DNA from: Caulobacterales bacterium
GTDB taxonomy: Bacteria; Pseudomonadota; Alphaproteobacteria; Caulobacterales; Caulobacteraceae
Length of the DNA: 64,000 bases
Reading direction: 5' to 3'
Assembly: GCA_016183935.1 (NCBI GenBank)
Contig: JACPDR010000013.1
Coordinates: forward strand, 37,710 to 101,709
The notes beneath the pieces are model-generated. The model saw nothing but the letters and a program-made list of their open reading frames with translations, did no database searches and had not been told where the DNA came from. This document shows positions 8,985 through 18,938 of the stretch, piece after piece (position 1 is the stretch's first letter; every line of letters begins with the position of its first letter). The position numbers and the translations under genes are program-made.

Positions 8985-9683
8985 TCAGATCAGGCCGAGG
9001 GCCTTGAAGCTGGCCGTGCCCTCCCGACCGACGACGAGGTGGTCATGGACCTGGATGTTGAACACACGCGCCGCCTCGACGATCTGACGCGTCATGTCGA
9101 TGTCCGCGCGCGACGGGGCCGGGTCGCCGGAAGGGTGATTGTGGACTAGGATCATTGCTGACGCCGACAGCTCCAGGGCCCGGCGGATCACCTCCCGCGG
9201 ATAGACCGGAGCGTGATCCACGGTGCCGTCCGCGGCCAATTCATCCCGGAGCAGGATATTCCGGCGATCCAGAAAGAGGGTCCGAAACTGCTCGCGCGGC
9301 TCATGGGCGAGCGCCGCCCGCACATAGGCCACCAGCGCGGTCCAGGACGTGATGACCGGGCGGCGGCAGGCTTCGGCGCGCGCAAGACGGACCGCGAATT
9401 CGCGCAGAAGCGCCAACTCGGCCCGGAGGGCGGGTCCGGCGCTGGACGCCTGGGCCAGTTCGCCGGGCGCCGCGCTGGCGACGCCGCCGAGGCTCCCGAA
9501 CCGTTCGAGCAAGGCGGCGGCGAGCCGCGCAGGATCCGTCTCCGGGTCCATCCGCTCCAATATCAGAGTCAGCAAGGTTTGGTCGTCCAGCGCCGCATGG
9601 ACGGCGGTCAGCGACGCGGGGCGGCGCCCGCGTGGCACGGGGGCCGGCGCCCGGATCAGGGTCGGGGTCAGGGTCGATCTCAT
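8985..9683 (-). CDS. radC: RadC-family JAB/JAMM domain protein
   Basis: 232 aa. The C-terminal RadC JAB domain shows HNHPSGDPAPSRADID (about residues 179-194), the metal-binding H-x-H-x10-D signature, followed by VHDHLVVG. The N-terminal helix-hairpin-like region (LLERFGSLGGVASAA) is also typical. RadC proteins are named for DNA repair, but their true activity is unclear, and extra copies are very common on plasmids, phages and ICEs. It is the first gene of the minus-strand maintenance block. Confidence 0.9.
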   Translation of the reverse strand: MRSTLTPTLIRAPAPVPRGRRPASLTAVHAALDDQTLLTLILERMDPETDPARLAAALLERFGSLGGVASAAPGELAQASSAGPALRAELALLREFAVRLARAEACRRPVITSWTALVAYVRAALAHEPREQFRTLFLDRRNILLRDELAADGTVDHAPVYPREVIRRALELSASAMILVHNHPSGDPAPSRADIDMTRQIVEAARVFNIQVHDHLVVGREGTASFKALGLI

Positions 9684-9786
9684 GGCGGTCTCCTTCTCCG
9701 CTCCACCACGGAGCGCCCGCCGTCCGGCCTTCCTTTCTCTCCCCGCCGGGCTTGTTCCCCGCCCGGCGCCGCGCCACCCTGGACCG

Positions 9787-10185
9787 ATGAAATGGCTTCT
9801 GATCAGCGCCGCGCTCTCGCTGGCCCCAACCGCCGCCTGGGCCGATCCGTGCGAGGGCCGGTTGCCCGGACGCGCCGGCGAAACCTTCGCGGGGACCGTC
9901 CGCTACGTCGGCGACGGCGACAGCCTGTGCCTGGGAAACACCACCGACCCCGCCGCCTGGATCGAAGTGCGGCTTGCGGACTTCGACGCCGCTGAACTGC
10001 ATAGCCCCACGGGCCGCGCCGACCGCGACCGCCTGATCCGCCGTCGCCGGCTCGATTGCGTGGCGGTTCGCGGCCGGAACGGCCGGGTCATCGTCTACGA
10101 CCGGGTCATCGCCTCCTGCCGGCTGAACGGACGTCGGGTCGGCGACCTCCTGCGCGCCGCCGGCGGTCGCGAGGGCGGGAATTAG
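9787..10185 (+). CDS. Secreted thermonuclease (SNase)-like protein
   Basis: 132 aa with an N-terminal signal peptide (MKWLLISAALSLAPTAAWA) followed by a staphylococcal-nuclease-like domain. It includes YVGDGDSLCLG and VRLADFDAAELHSP, the Ca-binding/catalytic Asp region, and a C-terminal DRVIASCRLNGRRVGDLLRAAG. It is divergent from the radC block. Small SNase-like proteins of this kind are frequent on alphaproteobacterial plasmids and ICEs. Signal and Asp motifs are seen directly; nuclease activity is inferred from the family. Confidence 0.75.
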   Translation: MKWLLISAALSLAPTAAWADPCEGRLPGRAGETFAGTVRYVGDGDSLCLGNTTDPAAWIEVRLADFDAAELHSPTGRADRDRLIRRRRLDCVAVRGRNGRVIVYDRVIASCRLNGRRVGDLLRAAGGREGGN

Positions 10186-10373
10186 GTCCAGTCCGCCCGT
10201 CCCGGCGGCGGCGCCAGGCGACAGGCGACGTGCGACGTGCGGACCCCGGACCGGGGCGACGTCGATCCCATCCCGCCATCGCGCCGGAAATCCCGGAGGC
10301 CGACGGGGCGGATTGCCTCGCAAGGCAAAGCCGCCGCAGAGTGGGAGAACCAAGCTGCAACAAACCCAGGGTC

Positions 10374-10883
10374 ATGACCATGTCCGCCGCCAGAACGCTT
10401 CTCGCCCTCGCCTTCTCTGTCTCGATCGTCTCCGCCGGGCCGGCGATGGCGGCGCATGACCCGGTCGCGACGACGACGGCCGCCTCCGTCGACGATGTCC
10501 AGGTCGAAGCGACTGCGGCTGCGAGCGTCGTCGATGCTTTTCACGTCGCGCTCGAACACGGAGACACGTCAGGCGCGCTGGCCCTTCTGGCCGACGACAT
10601 TCTGATCTTCGAGAGCGGCGGGGCTGAGCGATCCAAGGCCGAATACGCCCAACACCACCTGGCCGCCGACGCCGCCTTCTCGGCCGCCGTGCCGACCGCG
10701 AGGTCCCGGCGCACGGCGCGCGCCGTCGCCGACATCGCATGGGTCGCGAGCGAGAGTCGGACGACGGGCCAGTTCAACGGCCGCCCCGTCGACAGCATGT
10801 CGGTCGAGACGATGGTTCTCCGTCGCCAGGCCGACGGATGGCGGATCACGCACATCCACTGGTCCTCCCGCGCCGTTCGTTGA
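10374..10883 (+). CDS. Periplasmic NTF2/SnoaL-like protein
   Basis: 169 aa with a signal peptide ending near GPAMAAHD, then a cone-fold NTF2/SnoaL-like domain (VVDAFHVALEHGDTSGALALL, LIFESGGAE, WRITHIHWSSR). It resembles the protein at 26817..27311: both share the E-x-G-G turn, a HH pair (AQHHLAA versus LEHHLGP) and a terminal I-x-H/Y-x-S-S-x-R motif. No enzyme activity can be assigned. Both copies lie next to copper genes, so a periplasmic role in metal stress is possible. The ATG at 10374 is chosen because it begins the signal peptide; another ATG lies two codons later. Confidence 0.75.
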   Translation: MTMSAARTLLALAFSVSIVSAGPAMAAHDPVATTTAASVDDVQVEATAAASVVDAFHVALEHGDTSGALALLADDILIFESGGAERSKAEYAQHHLAADAAFSAAVPTARSRRTARAVADIAWVASESRTTGQFNGRPVDSMSVETMVLRRQADGWRITHIHWSSRAVR

Positions 10884-10954
10884 TCCCGGGCGGGGCGGCA
10901 GCCTCCCGCATCGGCCGCTCCGCGCCCGCCTCATCCGGATCCGCTCTTCGGTCC

Positions 10955-11026
10955 TGGAGGGCGCTCGCGGATTTGAACCACGATCTGCGGATTAAACGTC
11001 CTCCGCTTGCGCCATTAAGGCGTCCC
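10955..11026 (-). tRNA. tRNA-like sequence, probably degenerate
   Basis: On the minus strand a 72-nt segment has a near-perfect T-arm (CGTGG-TTCAAAT-CCGCG, one G-U pair) and an acceptor 3' strand followed by an encoded T-CCA. An anticodon-arm-like stem (GAGGA / TCCGC) with loop CGTTTAA is also visible. The acceptor pairs with one mismatch only if the T-stem is extended. The D-arm is short, and the base before the candidate anticodon is G instead of the near-universal U. It is therefore more likely a relic or element-borne tRNA-like structure than a working tRNA. Confidence 0.35.
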
Positions 11027-11165
11027 AGCGGGTTCGAACTCACGACGAGCGCCCCGCCCGCACACCATCGACGGTAAAGCTTAGTTCTCGATAGCCTGTC
11101 GCGCTCGCCGGCCTCCCTCCCAGCGGCGCTCCGGCCGTTATCCGGATAATCTGGAGCCGGGGCGG

Positions 11166-11825
11166 CTATGCGCCGGCTGGCGCCGGGTGTGCTTCAAGCC
11201 AAGCTTCAAGGTCACGAATGTCGCGGGTCTGCATCTCCACCGTCTTCTGGGCCATCCTGCGGATTTCCGCGTCCTCGGTGTCTTCGAGGGCGATCCGGGC
11301 CATATCAAGCGCGCCCTGATGGTGAGCGATCATCTTGCGGGCCCAGAGGTGATCGGCGTCGGCCCCGGAGACCGCCGCCATCGCCTCTTTCATCCGCGCT
11401 TCGACCGGCTCGAAGGGTCCCTGGGGCGGGAGGCCGACCGCGCCGGACGCGCGCGTGTCGAGCCAACGCTGAAGTTCGGCGATGTCCTGCGTCTGCATCT
11501 CCATGGTCTTCTGCGCCATGCGGCGGATGTCGGCGTCCTGTCCCTCCCGCACCACGATTTCCGACATGTCCAGGGCGCCCTGGTGATGTGGGACCATCTT
11601 GCGCGCCCAGGTCTCGCTGACATCGGCGCCGTGCGCGCCCATCATGGCCGCGTGCATCTTCGTTTCCGCCGCGGCGAACGGTGTTTGGGCCGGCTCGGGT
11701 GCCTGGGCGAGTACGCTGGCATCGGCCGTCTCCGACGCCGGATCGTCCGCTTGCGGGCTGCAGGCGGCGACCGAGAGGGACATCATGCCCAGAACGAGCG
11801 CGGGCGAGCGGAAGGATCTGATCAT
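11166..11825 (-). CDS. Lipoprotein-like protein with two DUF305 domains
   Basis: 219 aa. The signal region MIRSFRSPALVLGMMSLSVAAC carries a lipobox-like Cys. Two DUF305 repeats follow (about residues 50-130 and 135-210), each with a M-(V/I)-x-H-H-Q-G-A-L-D-M signature and an I-R-R-M-A-Q-K-T-(M/V)-E-M-Q-T helix. DUF305 proteins are ferritin-like helical bundles found near copper genes and are thought to bind metal through these His/Met residues. Tandem fusion of two domains is less usual than one. GGAG lies 7 nt before the ATG at 11825. It is divergent from the Cys-rich copper protein at 12151. Confidence 0.85.
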   Translation of the reverse strand: MIRSFRSPALVLGMMSLSVAACSPQADDPASETADASVLAQAPEPAQTPFAAAETKMHAAMMGAHGADVSETWARKMVPHHQGALDMSEIVVREGQDADIRRMAQKTMEMQTQDIAELQRWLDTRASGAVGLPPQGPFEPVEARMKEAMAAVSGADADHLWARKMIAHHQGALDMARIALEDTEDAEIRRMAQKTVEMQTRDIRDLEAWLEAHPAPAGA

Positions 11826-11994
11826 CGTGAGCTCCAAAGCGGAACGGCGCTCGTGGACAGCGCCGTGCAGAGAACAGCCGGCCCGCGACATCGGCCCCCG
11901 CGTTGGACGCGGAGCCAGGCTTCGCTTGGCCGAACACCGTTTGAAATCCGGCGCCTCGGAGCGGTTCCGCCCGACCGAAATATTCCACCCAACC

Positions 11995-12021
11995 CGAGGG
12001 ATCCCGCCTTGGCGCGCGTAA
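11995..12021 (+). promoter_or_regulatory. ECF-type promoter (shared regulon motif)
   Basis: CGAGGGA (11995-12001), 14-bp spacer, GCGTAA (12016-12021). It is identical in layout to the promoters at 28168, 28139 (minus), 29613 and 34028 (minus). It would drive the four-helix copper-binding protein gene at 12151 with a leader of roughly 120 nt. Confidence 0.65.
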
Positions 12022-12150
12022 TGCTTCTCCGGGTTCGTGCGCGTCCTTGCGTCGGGTCGGCATCCATGGGCCCGCCGTCGCAGCGGGTGGACCATCGGGG
12101 AACGGCCGCCCGTCCGAATGGTTGACCCGGTTCGCCATCGGAGAGTTCCC

Positions 12151-12564
12151 ATGCATATCCAGTCCATGATCAGCACCCATCCCCACGTTCAGGGCTCCAT
12201 CAACGACGCCCTGATCCGGGCCGTCGAGGAGGCCTATGACTGCGCCGCGGCCTGTCGCATCTGCGCCGACGCCTGTCTCGGCGAGGCCATGGTCGCCGAC
12301 CTCGCCCAATGCATCCGGCTCAACCTTGACTGCGCCGACGTCTGCGCGGCCGCCGGGGCGGTCGGCGCCCGCCGGACGGGGCGCAACGAGGCCGTCATCA
12401 AGGGCCTGCTCGAGGTCTGCGCCGAGACCTGCGCAACCTGCGCTACGGAATGCGACAAGCACGCCGGAATGCATGAGCACTGCCGAATCTGTGCCGAGGC
12501 GTGCCGCCGGTGCGAGGAGGCCTGCCGAGAGGCGGCAGGAACGATCACCCCGTCGCGTCACTGA
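12151..12564 (+). CDS. Four-helix-bundle copper-binding protein (DUF326)
   Basis: 137 aa, rich in cysteine (16 Cys) spaced as C-x3-C-x2-C and C-x2-C-x3-C along four predicted helices (CAAACRICADAC, CADVCAAAG, CAETCATCATEC, CRICAEACRRCEEAC). This is the pattern of Csp-type copper-storage proteins, which hold many Cu(I) ions inside a helical bundle. No signal peptide is seen, so it is probably cytosolic. It is closely similar to the protein at 39746..40147, with the same MH-x-Q-x-MI-x-THPHVQGS start. An ECF-type promoter motif lies upstream at 11995. Confidence 0.88.
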   Translation: MHIQSMISTHPHVQGSINDALIRAVEEAYDCAAACRICADACLGEAMVADLAQCIRLNLDCADVCAAAGAVGARRTGRNEAVIKGLLEVCAETCATCATECDKHAGMHEHCRICAEACRRCEEACREAAGTITPSRH

Positions 12565-12625
12565 CGAAACGCCGCCCGAGTCCACCTTCGGACGACACCC
12601 GCCGGGACGCTTCCGGCGCGCCGCG

Positions 12626-13009
12626 TTATTGCGGGCGGATTGCCGTGACTTCGGCCGCATTTCCCTGAACGGTCAGATCGAACTGGACGCGATCCCCGAC
12701 GGCGGCCTGCTGAACCACAGCGGGACTCGCCGTGAAGCTCATGGTCATCGCCGGCCAGCCCACCGCCGGGATGGGCTCGTGATTGATCGTGACCGTGCCG
12801 GCCGCTACATCCACGGCGGTGACGACGCCCGCGCCGCTGCCGGATCTGGCTCCCACATCCGGGGAGGTCACCGGGTCCGTAGCGCCGGCCGCGGAGGCGG
12901 TGTCCGCGGGAGCCGCGGCGGCCGGCTCGGCGGGAGCCGGGTCCGCCGGCTGGCCGCAGGCCGACAGCACCATGGCGGCGCCGGCGAGTGCGATGAGGGT
13001 TCGGGTCAT
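12626..13009 (-). CDS. cusF: Periplasmic copper-binding protein, CusF-like
   Basis: 127 aa. A signal/lipobox-like start ([20 protein letters not shown]) and an Ala/Pro-rich linker lead to a CusF-type OB domain (about residues 60-127): [34 protein letters not shown]. The His, Trp and M-x-M residues correspond to those that bind Cu(I)/Ag(I) in CusF. It overlaps the end of cusA by 4 nt (ATGA), so it is the last gene of a cusCBAF operon. It would hand metal to the CusB adaptor. Confidence 0.88.
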   Translation of the reverse strand: MTRTLIALAGAAMVLSACGQPADPAPAEPAAAAPADTASAAGATDPVTSPDVGARSGSGAGVVTAVDVAAGTVTINHEPIPAVGWPAMTMSFTASPAVVQQAAVGDRVQFDLTVQGNAAEVTAIRPQ

Positions 13010-16000
13010 GGAGTCACTCCTTGGGTTGAGGGGGCTGAACGGGCCTTGCGGCGCCTGAGGAGAAGATAGCCCGCCGGGATAACGAGCATCGAGAGCAAAG
13101 GCGCCGTGATCATGCCGCCGATCACGGGGGCGGCGATACGGGTCATGATTTCCGAGCCGGCGCCGTGGCCGATCAGGATCGGGAACAGACCGGCCAGGAT
13201 CACGGCGACCGTCATCGCCTTGGGCCGGACCCGCAGCAGGGCGCCTTCGCGAACGGCCTCTTCGATCTGAGCCCGATCCGGGTCGGGCCCTCGATCGCGG
13301 AGCGCGTGTTTGAGGTAAATCAGCATCACCACGCCGAACTCCGCCGAGAGACCGGCCAAAGCGATGAAGCCCACGCCGGTCGCGACCGACTGGTCGAAGC
13401 CCATCAGATAGAGCAGCCAGAAGCCGCCGGTGAGGGCGAACGGCAGGGTGCCCATGATGAGCAGGGCTTCGTCGAAGCGCCCGAAGGTCAGATAGAGCAG
13501 GATGAAGATGATCACGAGCGTGGCCGGAACCACCATTTTGAGCCGCTCGGCCGCCCGTTCCAGATATTCGAACTGGCCCGAGTAGGCGATGCTGACGCCC
13601 GGCGCGAGGTCCACTTCGCTGGCGACCGCCCGGCGCAGATCGGCGACGACGGAGGCCAGGTCGCGGCCCCGAACGTCGACATAGACCCAGGTGGTCAGTC
13701 TGCCGTTCTCGGATTTGAGCATCGGAGGGCCGTCCGTGATCTGGATATCGGCGACCGTGCCCAAGGTGATCTGCTGACCCGACGGCGTCAGGATCGGCAG
13801 GGCGCGAAGCTGCTCCAGGCTGTCGCGCAGTTCTCTCGGGTAACGGACGCTGATCGGATAACGGGCCAGCCCCTCCACCGTCTGGCCGATCGTCTCCCCG
13901 CCGACAGCGCCCGAGACGATCGACTGGACATCAGCGATGTTCAGTCCGTAGCGGCCCGCCGCGCGGCGGTCGATGTCGATATCGACATAGCGCCCGCCAG
14001 TCAGGCGCTCGGCCAGGGCCGAGGTCACGCCGGGCACTGTCTTGGCGACCTCGGCCACCTGGGTCGCGATACGGTCCATCGCGGGCAGGTCAGCACCCGA
14101 CACCTTGACGCCGACGGGGCTCTTGATGCCCGTCGCCAGCATGTCGATGCGATTGCGGATGGGAGGGACCCAGACGTTGGACAGTCCGGGAACCTGAACC
14201 GCGCGGTCGAGCTCTTCGATCAGCTTCTCAGGGGTCATGCCGGGCCGCCATTCATCGCGTGGCCTGAACTGGATGGTGGTCTCGAACATTTCCAGCGGAG
14301 CCGGATCCGTGGCGGTCTCCGCCCGTCCCGCCTTGCCGAACACGGTCGCCACTTCCGGCACCGTGCGGATCATCCGATCCGTCTGCTGCAGCAGTTCCGC
14401 GGCCTTGGCCGCGGAAAGACCCGGCTGGGCCGTCGGCATATAGAGCAGGTCGCCCTCGTCCATCGCCGGCATGAATTCGCCGCCCAGCTGGCTGAGAGGC
14501 CAGGCCGTGGTGGCGAAGACCAGCAAGGCGGCCACAAGGGTCTTCCTGGGATGGCGCAGCACCCAGTTCAGCGGTCCCCGATAGACGCGGGTCAGCCAGC
14601 GATTGATGGGATTGCTCTGCTCGGCCGGGATCCGTCCCCGGATCAGATAGCCCATCAGAACCGGCACGAGGGTGATCGACAGGATCGCCGCGGCCGCCAT
14701 CGCATAGCTCTTGGTGAAGGCCAGCGGCGCGAACAGCCGACCCTCCTGGGCCTGAAGGCTGAACACCGGAATGAACGAGAGGGTGATGATCAACAGGCTG
14801 AGGAACAGCGCGGGCCCGACCTCCACCGCCGCCTCGGTGATGACCTTCCAGCGGTCGTCGCCGCCGAGCCGTTGGCCGGGATGGTCGTGTTCCCACCGTT
14901 CGATGTGCTTGTGCGCGTTCTCGATCATGACAACGGCCGCATCGACCATGGCCCCGATGGCGATGGCGATGCCTCCCAGCGACATGATGTTGGCGTTCAC
15001 ACCCTGCAGGTTCATGAGCAGGAAGGCGGCCAGCACGCCCAGCGGCAGGGTCAGGATGGCGACCAGGGCCGACCGGGCGTGCCAGAGGAACAGCCCGCAT
15101 ACCAGGGCGACGACAATGAACTCCTCGATCAGCTTGCCGCTCAGATTCTCGATCGCCCGGTCGATGAGCTGCGATCGATCGTAGGTCGTCACCACCTCGA
15201 CTCCCGGGGGCAATCCGGCCTTGAGGGTCTGGAGTTTTTCAACGACGGCCGCGATCGTGGCGCGGGCGTCTCCGCCGGATCGCAGGATGACGACGCCGCC
15301 GGCGACCTCACCTTCGCCGTTGAGCTCCGCTATGCCGCGTCGCATCTCCGGGCCGATCTGAATGGTCGCGACATCCCCCAGACTGATCGGCACGCCCCCC
15401 GCCGCCGTGCGGAGCGGCACGGCCCGGAAGTCGTCCAGCTTGGTCAGATAGCCGTTGGCGCGCACCATGTACTCGGCCTCGGCGAGCTGGAGCACCGAAC
15501 CGCCGGCCTCGCCGTTGGCGCGCTGGAGGGCCTCCACCACCGCCTGATGGGTGACGCCGTAGGACGCGAGTCTGACCGGGTCGAGCACGACCTGGTATTG
15601 CCGCACCATGCCGCCGAGGCTGGCGACCTCGGCGACCCCCGGCACGGTCTTCAGTTCATAGCGGAGGAACCAGTCCTGCAAGCTTCGCAGCTGCGCCAGG
15701 TCGGTTCGGCCCGTGCGGTCGATCAGGGCGTATTCATAGACCCAGCCCACGCCAGTGGCGTCGGGGCCGAGCGCAGGTTGGGCGGTCGCGGGAAGTCGCG
15801 CCTGAACCTGGCTGAGATATTCGAGGACCCGGGAACGCGCCCAGTAGAGATCCGTCCCATCCTCGAACAGCACATAGATGAAGCTGTCGCCGAAGTAGGA
15901 ATAGCCCCGAACCGTCCGCGCGCCGGGCACCGACAGCATGGTGGTCGCCAGGGGATAGGTGACCTGGTTCTCGACGATCTGGGGGGCCTGCCCCGGATAG

Positions 16001-16155
16001 GTGGTGCGGATGATGACCTGCACGTCCGACAGGTCCGGCAGGGCGTCGACCGGCGTGCTGCGCACCGCCCACAAGCCGGCGGCGAGCAGGGCGAGGGCGG
16101 CCATCAGGACGAAGAAACGCCCCTTGACCGAGGCGCGAATGACGGCGGCGATCAT
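13006..16155 (-). CDS. cusA: Cu(I)/Ag(I) RND efflux pump
   Basis: 1049 aa, the full length of an HME-RND transporter, with the expected two sets of membrane helices. It starts [21 protein letters not shown]. CusA hallmarks include the TM4-type motif [16 protein letters not shown] and the methionines of the metal relay: the Met in [25 protein letters not shown] and [18 protein letters not shown]. These favour Cu/Ag over Zn/Co, in contrast to the second RND protein at 46954. It overlaps both neighbours by 4 nt (cusB upstream, cusF downstream), so translation is coupled. Confidence 0.93.
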   Translation of the reverse strand: MIAAVIRASVKGRFFVLMAALALLAAGLWAVRSTPVDALPDLSDVQVIIRTTYPGQAPQIVENQVTYPLATTMLSVPGARTVRGYSYFGDSFIYVLFEDGTDLYWARSRVLEYLSQVQARLPATAQPALGPDATGVGWVYEYALIDRTGRTDLAQLRSLQDWFLRYELKTVPGVAEVASLGGMVRQYQVVLDPVRLASYGVTHQAVVEALQRANGEAGGSVLQLAEAEYMVRANGYLTKLDDFRAVPLRTAAGGVPISLGDVATIQIGPEMRRGIAELNGEGEVAGGVVILRSGGDARATIAAVVEKLQTLKAGLPPGVEVVTTYDRSQLIDRAIENLSGKLIEEFIVVALVCGLFLWHARSALVAILTLPLGVLAAFLLMNLQGVNANIMSLGGIAIAIGAMVDAAVVMIENAHKHIERWEHDHPGQRLGGDDRWKVITEAAVEVGPALFLSLLIITLSFIPVFSLQAQEGRLFAPLAFTKSYAMAAAAILSITLVPVLMGYLIRGRIPAEQSNPINRWLTRVYRGPLNWVLRHPRKTLVAALLVFATTAWPLSQLGGEFMPAMDEGDLLYMPTAQPGLSAAKAAELLQQTDRMIRTVPEVATVFGKAGRAETATDPAPLEMFETTIQFRPRDEWRPGMTPEKLIEELDRAVQVPGLSNVWVPPIRNRIDMLATGIKSPVGVKVSGADLPAMDRIATQVAEVAKTVPGVTSALAERLTGGRYVDIDIDRRAAGRYGLNIADVQSIVSGAVGGETIGQTVEGLARYPISVRYPRELRDSLEQLRALPILTPSGQQITLGTVADIQITDGPPMLKSENGRLTTWVYVDVRGRDLASVVADLRRAVASEVDLAPGVSIAYSGQFEYLERAAERLKMVVPATLVIIFILLYLTFGRFDEALLIMGTLPFALTGGFWLLYLMGFDQSVATGVGFIALAGLSAEFGVVMLIYLKHALRDRGPDPDRAQIEEAVREGALLRVRPKAMTVAVILAGLFPILIGHGAGSEIMTRIAAPVIGGMITAPLLSMLVIPAGYLLLRRRKARSAPSTQGVTP

Positions 16156-17471
16156 TGCGCGGACCTCCCGCGCGGGGCGGATGCGCCCGTCCCGGCGGCG
16201 GCCGGCCGGCCGGCCGTCGGCGACGCGGCGGGCGCGGGGCCGGAAACCTCGCCGACCGGCCGCGCCGCGACGCCTGACAGACTGGCTTCGGAATCGATCA
16301 GGAACTGACCCGACGCGACGATCCGTTCGCCCTCTCCGAGACCGGCGAGGATTTCGGTCTGGCCGCCGGCCTCCCGTCCGATGCGGACCTCGGCCGGCTG
16401 AAAGCGGCCTTCCGGCAGGGCGAGCATGACGATGTCCCGCTCGCCGGTTCGGATCACCGCCTCGGTCGGCACGAGCAAAGCCGACGTCGAACCGCCGCCA
16501 AAGGTGATCCGACCGAACATGCCGGGTCTGAGACGCCCTCCCCGACTGGCCATCTCGATCCGCGCGGTGACCGTGCGGCTATCGCCGACTAGCTCAGGCA
16601 GCAGGGCGGTCAGCCGACCCGTGAAGTGCTCGCCCGGGAAGGCGGCCAAGGCCACCTCGACGGATTGCCCGACCCTCAGCTGGCCCACCAGCGCCTCGGG
16701 GATGGCGGCATTGACCCAGACGGCGGCCAGGCCGTTGATTTCGGCCAGGGTCGCGCCCTGGGCGACACTCATGCCGGAACGTACGTTCAAGGTCTTTATC
16801 ACGCCGCCGGCGGGGGTTGAGATCGTGATGGTGTTCTGCGGCCGTCCGCTGCGCTCGACCGAGGCGATCAGGGATTCCGACATGCCCATCAGGACCAGTC
16901 GCTGCCGCGCCGCCCGGATCAGGGGCGTACTGCCGGTGCGTCGCACCGCCAGATATTCTGTCTGGGCGCCGCCCCAGGACGGAATGAGCAGATCGACCAG
17001 AGGCGCGCCCGCGGCGATCACGTCGCCCGGCGCGCGGTTGTAGACCCGCTGCACGAAGCCGTCCGCGCGCGCCTGGACCACGGCGATGTCTCGTTCATTG
17101 TAATCAATGATGGCCGTGGCGCTGAGGTCGCCCTCCAGGCCGCCCCGGCGCGCCGTTGCATATCGCACGCCGAGATTTTGCGTCAGCGCCGGATCGATCC
17201 GAACGCCGCTTGAGTATCCGTCGCCCGCCTCGTCGGCATATTTGGGGATGGTGTCCATGTTCATGGACGACTTCCCCGGCCCCGGGTAGCGTTCGTTGGG
17301 GACCATCGGGTCATACCAGTAGAGGATATCACGCTCCCCTCCCCCGTCGGCGGCCACATCGGCGGCGCCGTCCATGCGCTGGGCGATGACGACGCCGGCC
17401 CCGATGCCGATCCCGACCAGAAGAATCGCGCCCGCGGCGATGCCCAGGCGAGTGTTGCGAAGGGCGCTCAT
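16152..17471 (-). CDS. cusB: RND periplasmic adaptor subunit, CusB-like
   Basis: 439 aa. An N-terminal membrane anchor ([24 protein letters not shown]) is followed by a heavy-metal-binding segment [17 protein letters not shown] and [11 protein letters not shown], matching the Met-rich site near the N-terminus of CusB. Lipoyl/barrel-sandwich and beta-barrel domains follow ([20 protein letters not shown], then [20 protein letters not shown]). The C-terminus is Pro/Ala-rich. The ATG at 17471 overlaps the cusC stop by 4 nt; the longer frame upstream is antisense filler. It links CusA to CusC. Confidence 0.92.
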   Translation of the reverse strand: MSALRNTRLGIAAGAILLVGIGIGAGVVIAQRMDGAADVAADGGGERDILYWYDPMVPNERYPGPGKSSMNMDTIPKYADEAGDGYSSGVRIDPALTQNLGVRYATARRGGLEGDLSATAIIDYNERDIAVVQARADGFVQRVYNRAPGDVIAAGAPLVDLLIPSWGGAQTEYLAVRRTGSTPLIRAARQRLVLMGMSESLIASVERSGRPQNTITISTPAGGVIKTLNVRSGMSVAQGATLAEINGLAAVWVNAAIPEALVGQLRVGQSVEVALAAFPGEHFTGRLTALLPELVGDSRTVTARIEMASRGGRLRPGMFGRITFGGGSTSALLVPTEAVIRTGERDIVMLALPEGRFQPAEVRIGREAGGQTEILAGLGEGERIVASGQFLIDSEASLSGVAARPVGEVSGPAPAASPTAGRPAAAGTGASAPRGRSAQ

Positions 17472-18823
17472 TGGTCGGTTCCATAGGTGAGAGTGATGTT
17501 GACCGCCTGGCGCGTCATGGCGGCCTCGCGGTCGAGCGTGTCGAGCCGGGCGTTGGCCACGGCGGTGAAGGCTTCGAGCACTTCGAGGATGCCCGCGCGG
17601 CCTGCCGCATAGCTCGCGGTCTCGAGATCGGAACGCTGCAGGACGCTGGGCAGAACAACGTCGCGCGACCGGATCCATTGATCATGCGCCGTCGCGTATT
17701 CGGCCAGGGCGCTCCGCAGCGTCGCGGTCAACACGCGCTCGGCGTCCTCGCGCTCGGCGGCGACCCGCAGCGCGTCCGTCGCGCGCGCGGCTATGACGGG
17801 ATCCTGCCTCCGTCCTGGAAAGATCGGCAGCCGCACGCTGGCGCCGACGGAGAACAGATCGCCGAACCGTTCGTCGCGGCGGGCGTAGCTGGCTTCGAAC
17901 GACCAGTCCGGCCGACGTCCCGCGCGGGCCAGATCGACCTCGGCTTCGGCGCGCCGCGCGGCGGCGCCATAGGCTCGCACGGTCGGCAGCTGGGCGATGC
18001 CGCTCCGCAAGGCGACTTGGTCGAGCTCGTCTCCCGGCGGCGCGCCCGCCGTCTCTGGATCGGCGTCGCCTGTCCACCGGGCCAGGTCGGCCCGGGCCTT
18101 CTCGACATCGGCGGCGAGCCGGCTGCGGCGATCGTCCAGATCGGCCTTGAGTTGAACCGGCCCGAGGGCGTTGGCGGGCCGATAGGCGCTGGAGGCGACG
18201 CCGGCCGGGGCGGCGTCCCACAGGGGCTGCAGTGTCGCCAGCAGCTCGTCCAGCGCCGCGAGGCGACGTTCGGCGTAGAACAGGTCGATCCAGGCCAGGC
18301 CCGCGGCGATCCGGACCTCGCGCCGCGCGACGGATTCCTCGGCCCTGGCGACGCCGATCGCCGCCTCGGCGATGTCGCGTTCGGCGCGGCGACGCGCGCG
18401 GCTCGGCACCTCCTGCTCGACGCCGATCCTGAGCATCGTGAAGTCTTCACCGAACTGCCCGGCGAAGGGGCCGGTGACCGGATACCCGTCGAGACCGACT
18501 CTGAGCCTCGGGTCCGGCAGGCGGCCGGCGGCCGGCGCCGCGGCGCGGGCGGCGTCAACCCCCAGAGCGCTGGCTCTGAGGCCGGGCGCGCCGGCGGAGG
18601 CGCGCGCCAGGGCCTCGTCGAACGTCTGGGGGTCGGCCGTGGCCGGCCCGGGCCAGACGCTCAACAGCAGAACCGAGGCGGGCAGGATCGCCCAGCGCGG
18701 ATCGATCCCGCCCGATCGCGACCGGGCGGGCGCCCCGGCGGCCGGCTTGGCGACGCGCGGCAGTGGGACAGGGGGCGGCGGACACGCAGGGACGCGTGTC
18801 GTCGACCTCAAGAGAAGGGTCAT
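17468..18823 (-). CDS. cusC: TolC-family outer-membrane channel, CusC-like
   Basis: 451 aa. A Pro-rich N-terminus precedes a signal sequence ending near GPATADPQ, so the true start may be internal, just before the signal (no closer ATG is evident). Outer-membrane factor repeats follow (TFDEALARASAGAPGLRAS, later ARADLARWTGDADP and AAGRAGILEVLEAFTAVANARLDTLD). It forms the outer-membrane exit duct of the CusCBA complex and overlaps cusB by 4 nt. It lies 115 nt downstream of a small secreted Cys protein gene. Confidence 0.88.
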   Translation of the reverse strand: MTLLLRSTTRVPACPPPPVPLPRVAKPAAGAPARSRSGGIDPRWAILPASVLLLSVWPGPATADPQTFDEALARASAGAPGLRASALGVDAARAAAPAAGRLPDPRLRVGLDGYPVTGPFAGQFGEDFTMLRIGVEQEVPSRARRRAERDIAEAAIGVARAEESVARREVRIAAGLAWIDLFYAERRLAALDELLATLQPLWDAAPAGVASSAYRPANALGPVQLKADLDDRRSRLAADVEKARADLARWTGDADPETAGAPPGDELDQVALRSGIAQLPTVRAYGAAARRAEAEVDLARAGRRPDWSFEASYARRDERFGDLFSVGASVRLPIFPGRRQDPVIAARATDALRVAAEREDAERVLTATLRSALAEYATAHDQWIRSRDVVLPSVLQRSDLETASYAAGRAGILEVLEAFTAVANARLDTLDREAAMTRQAVNITLTYGTDQ

Positions 18824-18938
18824 GAAATTCCTCGAAGCCCCCGGAGACCGTCCTGAGGACTGGACGCCGGCGAAAGGCGAAACGATCGGAGCGGCGACCG
18901 TACGGCGCGCGCATGGACGTCCGATCAGCGGATCAGGT

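Noticed and set aside
13165..16308. 1047-codon + strand open frame opposite cusA
   Set aside because: Antisense of a complete RND pump gene; composition rich in His/Arg/Asp without domains.
16152..17678. Longer start for cusB at 17678
   Set aside because: The extra 69 residues fall inside cusC in another frame; ATG 17471 gives the 4-nt overlap and membrane anchor.
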